Both the position numbers and the translations under genes were made by a program. DNA of 64,000 nt from Parasulfuritortus sp037439465 (GTDB lineage: Bacteria > Pseudomonadota > Gammaproteobacteria > Burkholderiales > Thiobacillaceae): contig JBBIVX010000013.1 in the NCBI GenBank assembly GCA_037439465.1, forward strand, positions 13,793 to 77,792. Direction: 5' to 3'. The notes under the pieces are model-generated. The model did no database searches and had not been told where the DNA came from. It saw nothing but the letters and a program-made list of their open reading frames with translations. Positions 15,097 to 23,382 of the stretch are shown piece by piece; positions within the stretch are counted from its first letter, which is position 1, and each line of letters starts with the position of its first letter.

Positions 15097-17211
15097 TCAC
15101 AGAGTAAGGCGGCGGTAGATGTCCGCCACCCTGGCTGGCAGTTGGCCGACGTCGTCGAGGATGATGTAGTGGGCAGAGCCGTACAAATGCGGCAGGTAAT
15201 CGCGAGCCTCGCGGTCGATGGTGATGCAGAATGGATGTACACCGGCGCGGCGGGCCTCAAGCAGGGCCATGCGGGTGTCTTCGATGCCGTACGGGCCGCG
15301 ATAGGCATCGAAGTAATCGTCCGGCCGGCCGTCGGACAGGGTCACCAGCACCTTGGTGCGGGCCTCGATGGCAGCAAGCAGCCGCGTCAGGTGGCGGATG
15401 GCAAAACCCATGCGGGTGTATTCCTGCGGCCGTATGCCACCGATGCGGGCCTTGACCTCATCGTCGTAGGGCTCATCGAAGGTCTTGACGCGGAACAGCT
15501 CGCAGCGTTTGCGAGTGATGCCGGAGAAGCCATAGATGGCATAACGGTCCCCCAGCCGCTCCAGCGCCTCGCACAGCAGGATGAGCGCCTCGCGTTCCGC
15601 CTCGTTGATCCAGCCGCGGGTGGAGCCGGACATGTCTACCATAAAGGCGACGGCGATGTTGCGCTCGGCCCGATGCCGACGCACGAACAGGCGGTCGCTC
15701 ATTTCACGGCCGGCGCGGGCGTCGGCCAGGGCCTCGACCAAGGCATCGATGTCGACGTCGTCGCCGTGCGCCTGCCGTTTTTCCAGGTGGTCGTCGTCGC
15801 GCATGGCCTCGAAAGCCTTGCGCAGGCGGCGCACCAGCCCGCCATACTTGGCGAGGGTGTCGCGGTGGAAGCCGTCATACACCGGAGCCACCGGTTTCTC
15901 GCGCATCACGCACCAGTTCTTGCGGTAATGCTGACGGCCCATATCCCACTCCGGATAGAGTTCGGCGCCCTTTTCGTGGTAGGCCCCCTGCCAGACCGCG
16001 TCCGGGTCTTCTGCTTGCTCTTGATAAAGGCTCGGGTCGTATTCGCCATCCCCGGCCGGCACCAGATATTCGGGCGGGATGTCGCCGAAATCGAGGTAGA
16101 CCGAGGTGAGTAGCTGGCGGACGTCGTCGGGCGGGGCGATGGGGGCGCTGTCCAGGGTAATCTCGAAGTCGAGGCGGCCGGCCTCGTCATGGGGGGTGAC
16201 CGCGAAGCGCTTGTCCCCATGCGGCTCGGCGCCACCGGTCCGGCGCTGGGCGCTCTCCTGCGCCAGTTCGGCCAGCTTGACCCGCAGCCGTGCCTTCTCT
16301 TGCTGTTGGCGTGCCGCCATGGCCTCGGCCACGGCGGCCGGGCGCAGCTCGCCCGAGAAGCACCAGGGCTGAAAATCGGCCTGTTCATAGGCCGCCGGCA
16401 ACAAGGCCAGGCTGTCGCTAAGGCGCGCATCAGCAGAGGCCAGCCGCCCACTGAAGACCGCCCAGCCCTCCGGCAGGCTATCCTCCGCCAGCGTTGCCAA
16501 CCTTGCCATCTCCCTGGCCAGGCCAGGCAGTTCGCGCTGCAGACAGGCGATCAGTCGCAGCGTCTCCAGACCGAGCAGCTGTTTGAGGGCCCGCTCCGGT
16601 TGCGGAAAAACGGCGCAGGCCGCCGTCAGATCGTCCAGGAAGGTGCCGAAGCGGGTCTGGGCCCAAAGAAAGGCGACCGCCGCCTTGGCCAGTTTGAAGT
16701 TCTCCTCCGCCGTCGGCAGGACGGCCAGGATGGCAGGCATTACCAGGCGCTCGCTGTCGGTGAACAAGGCCTCTCCCCGTTCCAGCTTGAGGCGGCGCCC
16801 GGCAAGGCCATGCACGAAATTGGAAAGTATCGGTGCAACGTCCTCGAACACCACGCCGGCGGCATGGGCCTGGCGGGTGGGCATGAAGCGGTCGGCGCGT
16901 TCCGCCATGGCCAGGCTGGCATACATCCCGGCCCGGTCGTAGGTGTCGCAGAGTTCGATCGCCCAGGCCTCGATGGCGCGCTGGTCAAGGCGCTTGAGCA
17001 TGTCCGGGGCGCGCTTGGCGAAATTGAAGGCGAGGGTGATGTGGGTGGTGGCGATGCGGCGGATCCAGTCGAGCACGAAGTCCTGGTCCTGGCGCGGCAG
17101 TTCGGCCAGCATCCGGGCCGCGGCGCCGACCCGGTGGAAGGTGAATTCGGTCTCCAGCCAGACGTCGAGCAAAGCCTCGATGGCGGCGGCGCTGAGACGG
17201 GCAGCGGGCAT
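15097..17211 (-). CDS. cbbO: CbbO/NorD-family von Willebrand A domain protein
   Basis: A 704-aa cytoplasmic protein with a C-terminal VWA domain. The metal-ion-dependent adhesion site is intact (FMVDMSGST, then T in LVTLSDGRPDD). In characterised pairs, CbbO binds Rubisco through this domain and works as adaptor of the CbbQ AAA+ ring to remove inhibitory sugar phosphates; the related NorD acts in nitric oxide reductase maturation. It overlaps cbbQ by 4 nt (ATGA), so the two are coupled. Neither Rubisco nor nor genes are in the window, so cbbO versus norD rests on overall appearance and the inferred autotrophic lifestyle. Confidence 0.8.
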   Translation of the reverse strand: MPAARLSAAAIEALLDVWLETEFTFHRVGAAARMLAELPRQDQDFVLDWIRRIATTHITLAFNFAKRAPDMLKRLDQRAIEAWAIELCDTYDRAGMYASLAMAERADRFMPTRQAHAAGVVFEDVAPILSNFVHGLAGRRLKLERGEALFTDSERLVMPAILAVLPTAEENFKLAKAAVAFLWAQTRFGTFLDDLTAACAVFPQPERALKQLLGLETLRLIACLQRELPGLAREMARLATLAEDSLPEGWAVFSGRLASADARLSDSLALLPAAYEQADFQPWCFSGELRPAAVAEAMAARQQQEKARLRVKLAELAQESAQRRTGGAEPHGDKRFAVTPHDEAGRLDFEITLDSAPIAPPDDVRQLLTSVYLDFGDIPPEYLVPAGDGEYDPSLYQEQAEDPDAVWQGAYHEKGAELYPEWDMGRQHYRKNWCVMREKPVAPVYDGFHRDTLAKYGGLVRRLRKAFEAMRDDDHLEKRQAHGDDVDIDALVEALADARAGREMSDRLFVRRHRAERNIAVAFMVDMSGSTRGWINEAEREALILLCEALERLGDRYAIYGFSGITRKRCELFRVKTFDEPYDDEVKARIGGIRPQEYTRMGFAIRHLTRLLAAIEARTKVLVTLSDGRPDDYFDAYRGPYGIEDTRMALLEARRAGVHPFCITIDREARDYLPHLYGSAHYIILDDVGQLPARVADIYRRLTL

Positions 17212-18038
17212 CAGAAGACGGAGGCGGACAACTCCCGCATCGCCGCCAGCATATCGGCGTCATCGGTGACCGCCTGGGCGATGGCGCTCTGGCAGGCGAC
17301 CACCGGCTCGATACCGCCGGCGATGAGCTTGCCGGCATGCACCAGCAGACGCGTCGAGGCCCCCTCGTCGAGGCCGCTGCCCTTGAGGTTGCGGGTCATG
17401 TGCGCGAACTTGACCAGTTTGTCCGCCAGGTTGGTCTCGATGCCGGCTTCGTTGGCGACGATCTTGCGCTCCAGCTCCGGGGCGGGATAGTCGAACTCCA
17501 GGGCGACGAAGCGCTGCCGGGTGGACTGCTTGAGATCCTTGAGCACGCTCTGGTAGCCGGGGTTGTAGGAGATGGCCAGGCAGAAGTCGTCGGGGGCCTC
17601 GAGCAACTGGCCAAGCTTTTCCATAGGCAGGGTGCGGCGGTCGTCGGCCAGGGGGTGAATGACCACCATGGTGTCCTTGCGCGCCTCGACGATTTCATCC
17701 AGATAGCAAATGCCGCCGACGCGCACGGCGCGGGTGAGCGGGCCATCCACCCAGACGGTTTCGCCACCCTTTACCAGATAGCGGCCGACCAGGTCGGAGG
17801 CGGTGAGGTCGTCGTGGCAGGAAACGGTGATGAGCGGGCGCTTGAGCCGCCAGGCCATGTGCTCCATGAAGCGTGTCTTGCCGCAGCCGGTGGGGCCTTT
17901 GAGGAGCACTGGCAGTTTGTTGGCGTAGGCCGCCTGGAAGATGGCGATCTCATCGCCGCTGGGCTCGTAATAAGGTTCCTGGCGGATGTAGTGTTCCTCC
18001 GGGATGAGGGAGTGGGCGTCCAAGGGCTTGATCTCCAT
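17211..18038 (-). CDS. cbbQ: CbbQ/NirQ/NorQ-family MoxR-type AAA+ ATPase
   Basis: Hexameric ATPase of the MoxR/CbbQ group, 275 aa from the ATG at 18038. Walker A is GPTGCGKT, followed by FMEHMAWRL and the CHDDLTASDLVGRYL segment typical of CbbQ/NirQ. Walker B lies in GGICYLDEIVEAR, and sensor 1 is in AISYNPGYQS. A TTG four codons upstream is the alternative start. With CbbO it would form a Rubisco activase; NorQ/NorD of denitrifiers are close relatives and cannot be excluded. It is first of the two-gene unit, and its promoter would lie in 18039-18277. Confidence 0.85.
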   Translation of the reverse strand: MEIKPLDAHSLIPEEHYIRQEPYYEPSGDEIAIFQAAYANKLPVLLKGPTGCGKTRFMEHMAWRLKRPLITVSCHDDLTASDLVGRYLVKGGETVWVDGPLTRAVRVGGICYLDEIVEARKDTMVVIHPLADDRRTLPMEKLGQLLEAPDDFCLAISYNPGYQSVLKDLKQSTRQRFVALEFDYPAPELERKIVANEAGIETNLADKLVKFAHMTRNLKGSGLDEGASTRLLVHAGKLIAGGIEPVVACQSAIAQAVTDDADMLAAMRELSASVF

Positions 18039-18200
18039 GTCGGGCAGCAATGCCGGCGATTATCCTAGAAACCGCACGCGCAAGCGCGTAGCGGCCCACC
18101 CGGCGGGGGATGCCATCCAGAAGCAACATAGTCAGCAATCATGAGGTGTTCCAGGGACCGGGAAGCGGTCAACGGCTATTTCTTGGAGTATCTGCGAAAT

Positions 18201-18230
18201 GGGGCCAGCCCGCGTTGGCGGGGTGGCCCC
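18201..18230. repeat. Strong inverted repeat between cbbQ and the DUF2892 gene
   Basis: GGGGCCAGCCCGC (18201-18213) and GCGGGGTGGCCCC (18218-18230) pair around GTTG with a single mismatch. On the minus strand it is followed only by ATTTCG, so it is a poor intrinsic terminator. It may end the DUF2892 transcript or sit in the cbbQ leader. Confidence 0.6.
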
Positions 18231-18277
18231 AAGTGGCCGTGAGGCGGCCGTGACTGGGGGCGGTAAGCACTAGGGGG

Positions 18278-18466
18278 TCATTCCTTTGGACCGGTGCTGA
18301 CGCCTAGCAGCGGATAGAGCGGGCAGAACTTGATGAAGCCGGTGGCCAGGGGGACGATGCCGATCCAGGCCCAGGCCGGGCCGCTGAACACGGCGGCCCA
18401 GAGAATCAGGGCCGCGCCCAGGACGATGCGTAGAATGCGGTCGATACCGCCGACATTGGTTTTCAT
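18278..18466 (-). CDS. DUF2892 (YgaP-like) small inner-membrane protein
   Basis: A 62-aa protein starting MKTNVGGIDRILRIVLGAAL, followed by two membrane segments (LILWAAVFSG and WIGIVPLATGFIKF) and the ending FCPLYPLLGVST. This is the characteristic DUF2892 pattern seen in the membrane part of YgaP. In many genomes such proteins accompany rhodanese or sulfide-handling genes; no rhodanese is attached here. The ATG at 18466 is supported by GAAGGAG at the usual distance; longer in-frame extensions upstream lack coding character. Function is not known. Confidence 0.85.
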   Translation of the reverse strand: MKTNVGGIDRILRIVLGAALILWAAVFSGPAWAWIGIVPLATGFIKFCPLYPLLGVSTGPKE

Positions 18467-18557
18467 GGGTTGACTCCTTCGATGAGTTGAGCACCGCGCA
18501 AGGTGCGCGGCCTGTATGCAATCTATGCGGGTGGCGGCAGCACGTCGGTGACTTTGG

Positions 18558-19220
18558 TTACCGAGTGCCGCCGGCGCAGCGACGGAGGGCGTCGGCATCG
18601 ACTATCTCTACCCTTTCCCGCCCCAGACGTATCCAGCCCTGTTCCTCGAACTGTTTCAACAGCCGGCTGACGATCTCGCGCACACTGCCCAGTTCGTCGG
18701 CCAGTTGCTGGTGCGAACCCAGTGCCAGCGGGGCGCGCGCCGCCAACAGGGCGGCCAGGCGCTGGTCGAGTTTGCGGAAGGCGACCTCCTCGACCAGTTG
18801 CATGAGACCCGACAGGCGCTCGGCGAAGAGGTGAAAGATCGCCTGCCGAAAAGCCGGATGGCTCTCGGTCAGGCGCAGGAAGAGGGCGCGCGGCAGGGCG
18901 ATGGCGGTGACGTCGGTCTCGACGATGCCGGTGGCCGGGTAGGCTTCTGCGCCCAACAGGCAACTCACCGTGACGATGCAGATTTCACCCTGACGGACGC
19001 GGTAGAGACTGATCTCGCGGCCGCTCTCGGCCCGCCGGAAGACCCGGATCGAGCCCGACAGCAACAGCGGCAGGGCCTGACAGGACTGGCCGGTATCGAA
19101 CAGCAGGGTGCCGGCCGGGGCATGGACGGTCATCGCCTGGCGTTCCACGGCCCGAGCCTCGGCGGGCGGCAGGCTGGCCAGGATGGGGCATTGCGCAATC
19201 AGTCGGGCGACATCGGTCAT
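18558..19220 (-). CDS. Crp/Fnr-family transcriptional regulator
   Basis: A 220-aa regulator with an N-terminal cyclic-nucleotide-binding fold (about residues 15-135), a dimerisation helix and a C-terminal winged helix with the recognition segment HQQLADELGSVREIVSRLL. The N-terminal cysteine cluster of oxygen-sensing FNR is absent. Cysteines at about 11, 47, 80 and 86 do not form an obvious FNR ligand set, although GEICIVTVSCLLG is a segment seen in some redox- or NO-responsive members. It starts 10 nt after moaE, so it is the last gene of the molybdenum-cofactor operon. The ligand cannot be predicted. Confidence 0.9.
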   Translation of the reverse strand: MTDVARLIAQCPILASLPPAEARAVERQAMTVHAPAGTLLFDTGQSCQALPLLLSGSIRVFRRAESGREISLYRVRQGEICIVTVSCLLGAEAYPATGIVETDVTAIALPRALFLRLTESHPAFRQAIFHLFAERLSGLMQLVEEVAFRKLDQRLAALLAARAPLALGSHQQLADELGSVREIVSRLLKQFEEQGWIRLGRERVEIVDADALRRCAGGTR

Positions 19221-19230
19221 GCGCCGGATG

Positions 19231-19665
19231 TTAGCGCGCCCACCTCGTGGCGGCCAACTCGTCGGCCTCGCGCGCGTCCACCCAATGATCGCCGGCGGCG
19301 GTGCGCTCCTTTTTCCAGAAGGGCGCCCGCGTCTTCAGATAATCCATGATGAATTCACAGGCGGCGAAGGCCTCGCCACGATGCGCCGCGGCCACGGCCA
19401 CCAGCACGATGGGCTCGGAGGTGGCCAGGGGGCCGACGCGATGGATGACGGTGGCGTCGAGCAGGTTCCAGCGGGTGCAGGCGTCATGGACGATTTGCTC
19501 CAGGGCCTTCTCGGTCATGCCGGGGTAATGCTCCAGGGTGAGCGCGGCCGCGTCGCGCACCAGGCCGATGAAACTTGCCATGGCGCCGACCTTGGGGTTA
19601 GCGCGATAGAGCGCGGCTACCTCGGCGGCGAGGTCGAAGGCGGCGCTTTGTACGAGTATCTTCAT
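19231..19665 (-). CDS. moaE: Molybdopterin synthase catalytic (large) subunit
   Basis: Transfers sulfur from thiocarboxylated MoaD to cyclic pyranopterin monophosphate to form molybdopterin. 144 aa. The catalytic lysines lie in RAPFWKKE, and HRVGPLATSEPIVLVAVAAAHR is the conserved core (both halves visible around residues 78-100). The ATG at 19665 follows AAGGA; a TTG six codons earlier is less likely. It lies just after moaD in mobB-moeA-moaD-moaE. Confidence 0.95.
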   Translation of the reverse strand: MKILVQSAAFDLAAEVAALYRANPKVGAMASFIGLVRDAAALTLEHYPGMTEKALEQIVHDACTRWNLLDATVIHRVGPLATSEPIVLVAVAAAHRGEAFAACEFIMDYLKTRAPFWKKERTAAGDHWVDAREADELAATRWAR

Positions 19666-19679
19666 GGCGGTTCCTTGGC

Positions 19680-19931
19680 TCAACCGCCCGTCACCGGCGG
19701 GAAGATCGCCACTTCGTCGCCCTCGGCAAGCACGGTATCGGGGCTGGCCATGTCCTGATTGACGGCGACCCGGAAGGCGCGTTCGCCGGAGAGTTCCTCC
19801 GCCCAGGGTGTGCCCCGCTGGCGTAGGGCCTGAAGCAGGTCGGCTACCGTTCCGGGGATTAGTTCCAGTGTTTCGCCGCTGCGCCCGAAGGTCTCCCTGA
19901 GGCGGGCGAAATAACGCAATTCGAGTTTCAT
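19680..19931 (-). CDS. moaD: Molybdopterin synthase sulfur-carrier (small) subunit
   Basis: An 83-aa ubiquitin-like protein ending in the essential Gly-Gly (PPVTGG), which is adenylated and thiocarboxylated to donate sulfur to MoaE. LRYFARLRETFG at the N-terminus and EGDEVAIFPPVTGG at the end are family hallmarks. Its ATG overlaps the moeA stop by 4 nt. Confidence 0.95.
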   Translation of the reverse strand: MKLELRYFARLRETFGRSGETLELIPGTVADLLQALRQRGTPWAEELSGERAFRVAVNQDMASPDTVLAEGDEVAIFPPVTGG

Positions 19932-21130
19932 TTCAGCAACTCCGAGAGGGGCAGGAAATGGACGGTATCACCGGGTTGGACCGTGCTGCCGGCGGCAATA
20001 TCCACCAGGCCGTCGGCCCAGGCCAGAGAGGTGAGCACGCCCGAGCTTTGGTTGGGATATGGCACGGCGCGGCCATTTTCCAGACGGGCGCGCAAAAATT
20101 CGCGCCGCTGGCCCGGCTTTGGCCACGAGAAGGCGGCGGGCACGTTGAAGACCAGGGGCGGCGCTGGCGTCGCGCCCAGGCGAGCCAGCAGGAAAGGCCG
20201 CACGAACAGGCAGAAGACGACGAAGGCGGAGACCGGATTGCCGGGCAGACCCAGAAAGTCCGCCTCGCCGACCTGGCCATAAACCAGCGGTTTGCCCGGC
20301 TTCATCGCCACCTTCCACATATCGATCCGGCCCAGCCGCGCGACGGCGCTCTTGACGTGGTCTTCCTCGCCCACCGAGACGCCGCCGCTGGTCACCACCA
20401 CGTCGGCTTGCCGGCTGGCTTGGCGCAGCACGGCCATGGTGGCGTCGAGGTCGTCGGCCACCTGGCCAAGGTCGATGACTTCGGCACCGAGGGTGGCGAG
20501 CAGGGCACACAGCGTTGCCCGGTTGGAGTTGTAGAGGCGACCCGGCGCCAGCGGCTGGCCGGGCATGACGATCTCATCGCCAGTGAAGAATACGGCGACG
20601 CGCAGGCGGCGGTAGACGCTGAACCGGGTGGTTCCCACCGAGGCGGCGACCCCCAGGCTGGCCGGCGTCAGGCGGGTTCCCGCGGGCAGCACGCATTGGC
20701 CGACACGGATGTCCTCGCCGGCACGGCGGATGTTTTCGCCCACTTTTGGCGCACGGGCGCAGCGCATCTCACCGTCACGAGCCTCGCAATCTTCTTGCAT
20801 GACCACCGCGTCGGCGCCCTCGGGAATGGGCGCGCCGGTGAAGATACGGGCGGCGGTACCGGCCTGCAGCGAGCGGCCGGGGTGGCCGGCGGGGATGCGC
20901 TGGGCGACCGGCAGCCAGCGCTCGGCGGTCCAATCGGCAAGACGCAGGGAATAACCATCCATGGCGGCATTGTCGAGCGGCGGCACTGCCACGGTGGACG
21001 TCAGCGGCTCGGCCAGCACCCGTCCCAGGGCGTCATCGGCGGACACCATTCCGGTTTCCGCGAGTGGGCGCGCCGCGGCCAGCAGGCGCGTGAGCGCCTC
21101 CTCGACTGACAGTGGGGCTTGGTTTTTCAT
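19928..21130 (-). CDS. moeA: Molybdopterin molybdenumtransferase
   Basis: Inserts molybdate into adenylated molybdopterin. 400 aa from the ATG at 21130. Domains in order are MoeA N-terminal (PPLDNAAMDGYSL near residue 65), the MPT-binding fold (VVTSGGVSVGEEDHV) and the C-terminal MoeA barrel. A longer in-frame extension upstream lies inside mobB coding sequence and is rejected. The start overlaps mobB by 4 nt (ATGA). Confidence 0.95.
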   Translation of the reverse strand: MKNQAPLSVEEALTRLLAAARPLAETGMVSADDALGRVLAEPLTSTVAVPPLDNAAMDGYSLRLADWTAERWLPVAQRIPAGHPGRSLQAGTAARIFTGAPIPEGADAVVMQEDCEARDGEMRCARAPKVGENIRRAGEDIRVGQCVLPAGTRLTPASLGVAASVGTTRFSVYRRLRVAVFFTGDEIVMPGQPLAPGRLYNSNRATLCALLATLGAEVIDLGQVADDLDATMAVLRQASRQADVVVTSGGVSVGEEDHVKSAVARLGRIDMWKVAMKPGKPLVYGQVGEADFLGLPGNPVSAFVVFCLFVRPFLLARLGATPAPPLVFNVPAAFSWPKPGQRREFLRARLENGRAVPYPNQSSGVLTSLAWADGLVDIAAGSTVQPGDTVHFLPLSELLK

Positions 21131-21621
21131 GGCAACTCCAAATTTTGCAGCAGAAAGGCGTATATAGCGGTAACGTCGTCGCAATGAAAGTAGGGCAGTC
21201 GGCCTGGCGGCGGCTGGTCGGCCACCACGGCCAGTATATTGGGGTCGTCCGGGTGCAGCCAGGGTTTGCCGAGCGGCTGCCGCCAGACCTCGATCTTGGG
21301 CAGCCGGCCATGGCGGAAGCCCTCCACCAGCACCAGGTCGCAGGGGGACAGGCGGGCCAGGTGCTCGGCCAGCGAGGGCTCGGGGGCGTCTCTCGATTCA
21401 TGCATCAGCATCCAGCGCCGGGGCGAGGTCAGGAGCACCTCCGTCGCGCCGGCCTGGCGATGGCGCCAGCTATCCTTGCCCGGTTTGTCGATGTCGATGT
21501 CATGGTGGCTCTGCTTGATGACGGAGACCCGGCGGCCATCGGCGACGAACAGTGGCAGCAGGCGCTCGATCAGGGTAGTCTTGCCGCTGCCGCTGTAGCC
21601 GGCGAAGCCGAACACGTTCAT
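21127..21621 (-). CDS. mobB: Molybdopterin-guanine dinucleotide biosynthesis adapter protein
   Basis: A 164-aa GTP-binding P-loop protein (GYSGSGKTT at residues 8-16) that assists formation of the guanine dinucleotide form of the cofactor used by DMSO-reductase-family enzymes. The segments IKQSHHDIDID and LVLVEGFR are typical. It is the first gene of the minus-strand mobB-moeA-moaD-moaE-crp/fnr operon, divergent from moaA, with a 124-nt shared upstream region. Confidence 0.93.
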   Translation of the reverse strand: MNVFGFAGYSGSGKTTLIERLLPLFVADGRRVSVIKQSHHDIDIDKPGKDSWRHRQAGATEVLLTSPRRWMLMHESRDAPEPSLAEHLARLSPCDLVLVEGFRHGRLPKIEVWRQPLGKPWLHPDDPNILAVVADQPPPGRLPYFHCDDVTAIYAFLLQNLELP

Positions 21622-21745
21622 GTCATTATCGTCCCACGCCCGTCATGGGCAAAGATGATCTTGGTCAAGCCAATATGGCTGTGTTGGTTCACTGTCTAAC
21701 GATAAAGCGGTAGATTGGTGACTGCAACGCTGCGCGCTCATCATC

Positions 21746-22726
21746 ATGTCCAAGCCCAGTCTCATCGACCGTTTTGGCCGCCGCATCGAATACCTTCGAC
21801 TTTCCGTCACGGACCGCTGCGACCTGCGCTGCGCTTACTGTATACCGGAAGGCTTCAAGGATTTCGAGGAGCCGGCGCACTGGCTCACCTTCGACGAGAT
21901 CGAGCGTCTGTTGCGATTGTTCGCCGGGCTGGGATTGCGCCGCGTCCGCTTCACTGGCGGCGAACCGCTGCTGCGCCGCAATATCGTCGACCTGGCGCGG
22001 CGGGTGGCGCTTCTGCCTGGCGTCGAGGACCTTTCCATTTCCACCAATGCCACCCAACTCGATCGCCATGCCCGCGACCTGAGGGCGGCAGGGGTCAGCC
22101 GCCTCAATGTCAGCCTCGATTCACTGCGTCAGGACCGGATAGAAAAGATCACCGGCCGGCCGGTGCTGGACCACATCCTGGCTGGCCTCGCCGCCGGCCG
22201 TGCCGCCGGTTTCGCGCCCATCAAAGTGAATATGGTGGCCATGCGCGAGAACGCCGACGAAATCGATGACATCGTTGCCTACTGCATGGAACAGGGCTTC
22301 ATCCTCCGCCTCATCGAGGTCATGCCCATGGGCGATACCGCCCGCAAGATGGGCTATGTCGATCTGCAGCCGGTGAAGGCGCAATTGCGCCGCCGTTTCG
22401 ACCTGGTGGACGCGATGTTCCCAGGAGGCGGTCCGGCGCACTACCTGAGCAGTCGCGACGGCGGCTTCACCGTGGGCTTCATCACCCCCATCTCGCAACA
22501 TTTCTGTGCCACCTGTAATCGCGTGCGCCTGACCGTCGATGGCGTGCTGCACCTCTGCCTGGGCCAGGAAGAACGGGTCGAATTTCGGCCCTTGCTGCGT
22601 AGTGGGGCAGCGGATGCAGAGATCGTCGAGCGGATCCGCCAGTCCATGGAACTCAAGCCCGAACGCCATGATTTCAGCGAGCAGCCGCAAAAGCTCATTC
22701 GCTTCATGAGCATGACCGGCGGCTGA
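21746..22726 (+). CDS. moaA: GTP 3',8-cyclase (molybdenum cofactor biosynthesis protein A)
   Basis: Radical-SAM enzyme starting molybdopterin synthesis from GTP. The N-terminal cluster motif is TDRCDLRCAYC (Cys 25, 29, 32). The C-terminal cluster is FCATCNRVRLTVDG followed by HLC, matching C-x2-C-x13-C, and the protein ends in the catalytic Gly-Gly (MSMTGG). At 326 aa it is full length. It is divergent from mobB and probably coordinated with it. moaC is not in the window and must be elsewhere. Confidence 0.96.
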   Translation: MSKPSLIDRFGRRIEYLRLSVTDRCDLRCAYCIPEGFKDFEEPAHWLTFDEIERLLRLFAGLGLRRVRFTGGEPLLRRNIVDLARRVALLPGVEDLSISTNATQLDRHARDLRAAGVSRLNVSLDSLRQDRIEKITGRPVLDHILAGLAAGRAAGFAPIKVNMVAMRENADEIDDIVAYCMEQGFILRLIEVMPMGDTARKMGYVDLQPVKAQLRRRFDLVDAMFPGGGPAHYLSSRDGGFTVGFITPISQHFCATCNRVRLTVDGVLHLCLGQEERVEFRPLLRSGAADAEIVERIRQSMELKPERHDFSEQPQKLIRFMSMTGG

Positions 22727-22784
22727 CGCCTCACGCCATGGGGCGGCGCGGCGGTGGCGCTAAGCCATTGAAATTTTTAGGCTG

Positions 22785-22812
22785 TTCGCCGGTGAAAAAG
22801 CCTGGCTATAAT
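22785..22812 (+). promoter_or_regulatory. Probable sigma-70 promoter of panD
   Basis: A perfect TATAAT at 22807-22812 lies 40 nt before the panD start. The best -35 candidate is the poor match TTCGCC at 22785-22790, with a 16-nt spacer. Confidence 0.5.
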
Positions 22813-22851
22813 CTGCCTCCACTTTTTCCCTGCCCGGCGAGGTTTACCGTC

Positions 22852-23232
22852 ATGCAACGCACCCTGCTCAAATCCAAACTGCACCGTGTACGCGTCACCG
22901 CGTCGGAACTGGATTACGAAGGCTCTTGCGCCATCGACGAGTTGTTGCTGGAAGCCGCTGACATTCACGAGTACGAGAAGATCGAGCTATACAACGTCAA
23001 CAACGGTGAGCGTTTTTCCACCTATGCCATCCGCGCCTCGCGCGGCAGCGGCATCATCTCGGTGAACGGCGCGGCGGCACGCAAGGCGGCGGTGGGCGAT
23101 ATGCTGATCATCGCCTGTTATGCCACCTACAACGAGATCGAGCTGGCCAATTTCCAACCCAGGCTGGTCTACGTGGATGACAAGAACCGCGTCAAGCGGA
23201 TCGGTCATCAAATCTCCGCTCAGGCCGCCTGA
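22852..23232 (+). CDS. panD: Aspartate 1-decarboxylase
   Basis: Makes beta-alanine from aspartate for pantothenate. The 126-aa proenzyme cleaves itself between Gly24 and Ser25 (DYEGSC) to create the pyruvoyl group. Tyr58 and the NGAAARKAAVGD segment are present. The ATG at 22852 starts MQRTLLKSKLHR, the canonical N-terminus; upstream in-frame codons are non-coding leader. It stands alone, with no panB/panC nearby. Confidence 0.96.
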   Translation: MQRTLLKSKLHRVRVTASELDYEGSCAIDELLLEAADIHEYEKIELYNVNNGERFSTYAIRASRGSGIISVNGAAARKAAVGDMLIIACYATYNEIELANFQPRLVYVDDKNRVKRIGHQISAQAA

Positions 23233-23382
23233 GGGCCCATAGAAAAACCTGCTGCGCGGCCGGATTGCCGCGTGGCCCGGTGCTCGAAGGCTCGACTATC
23301 CATTTGTCATGCCCCGCCTCCTGTGCTCCGTGCAGTTTGCACTCCGGCCGCTCGCTACGGTTTTTCGGGGGTATGAGTCTGT

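Noticed and set aside
18570..19349. Open frames on the plus strand across the Crp/Fnr and moaE genes
   Set aside because: They are shadows; the minus-strand genes have clear motifs, ribosome sites and operon spacing.
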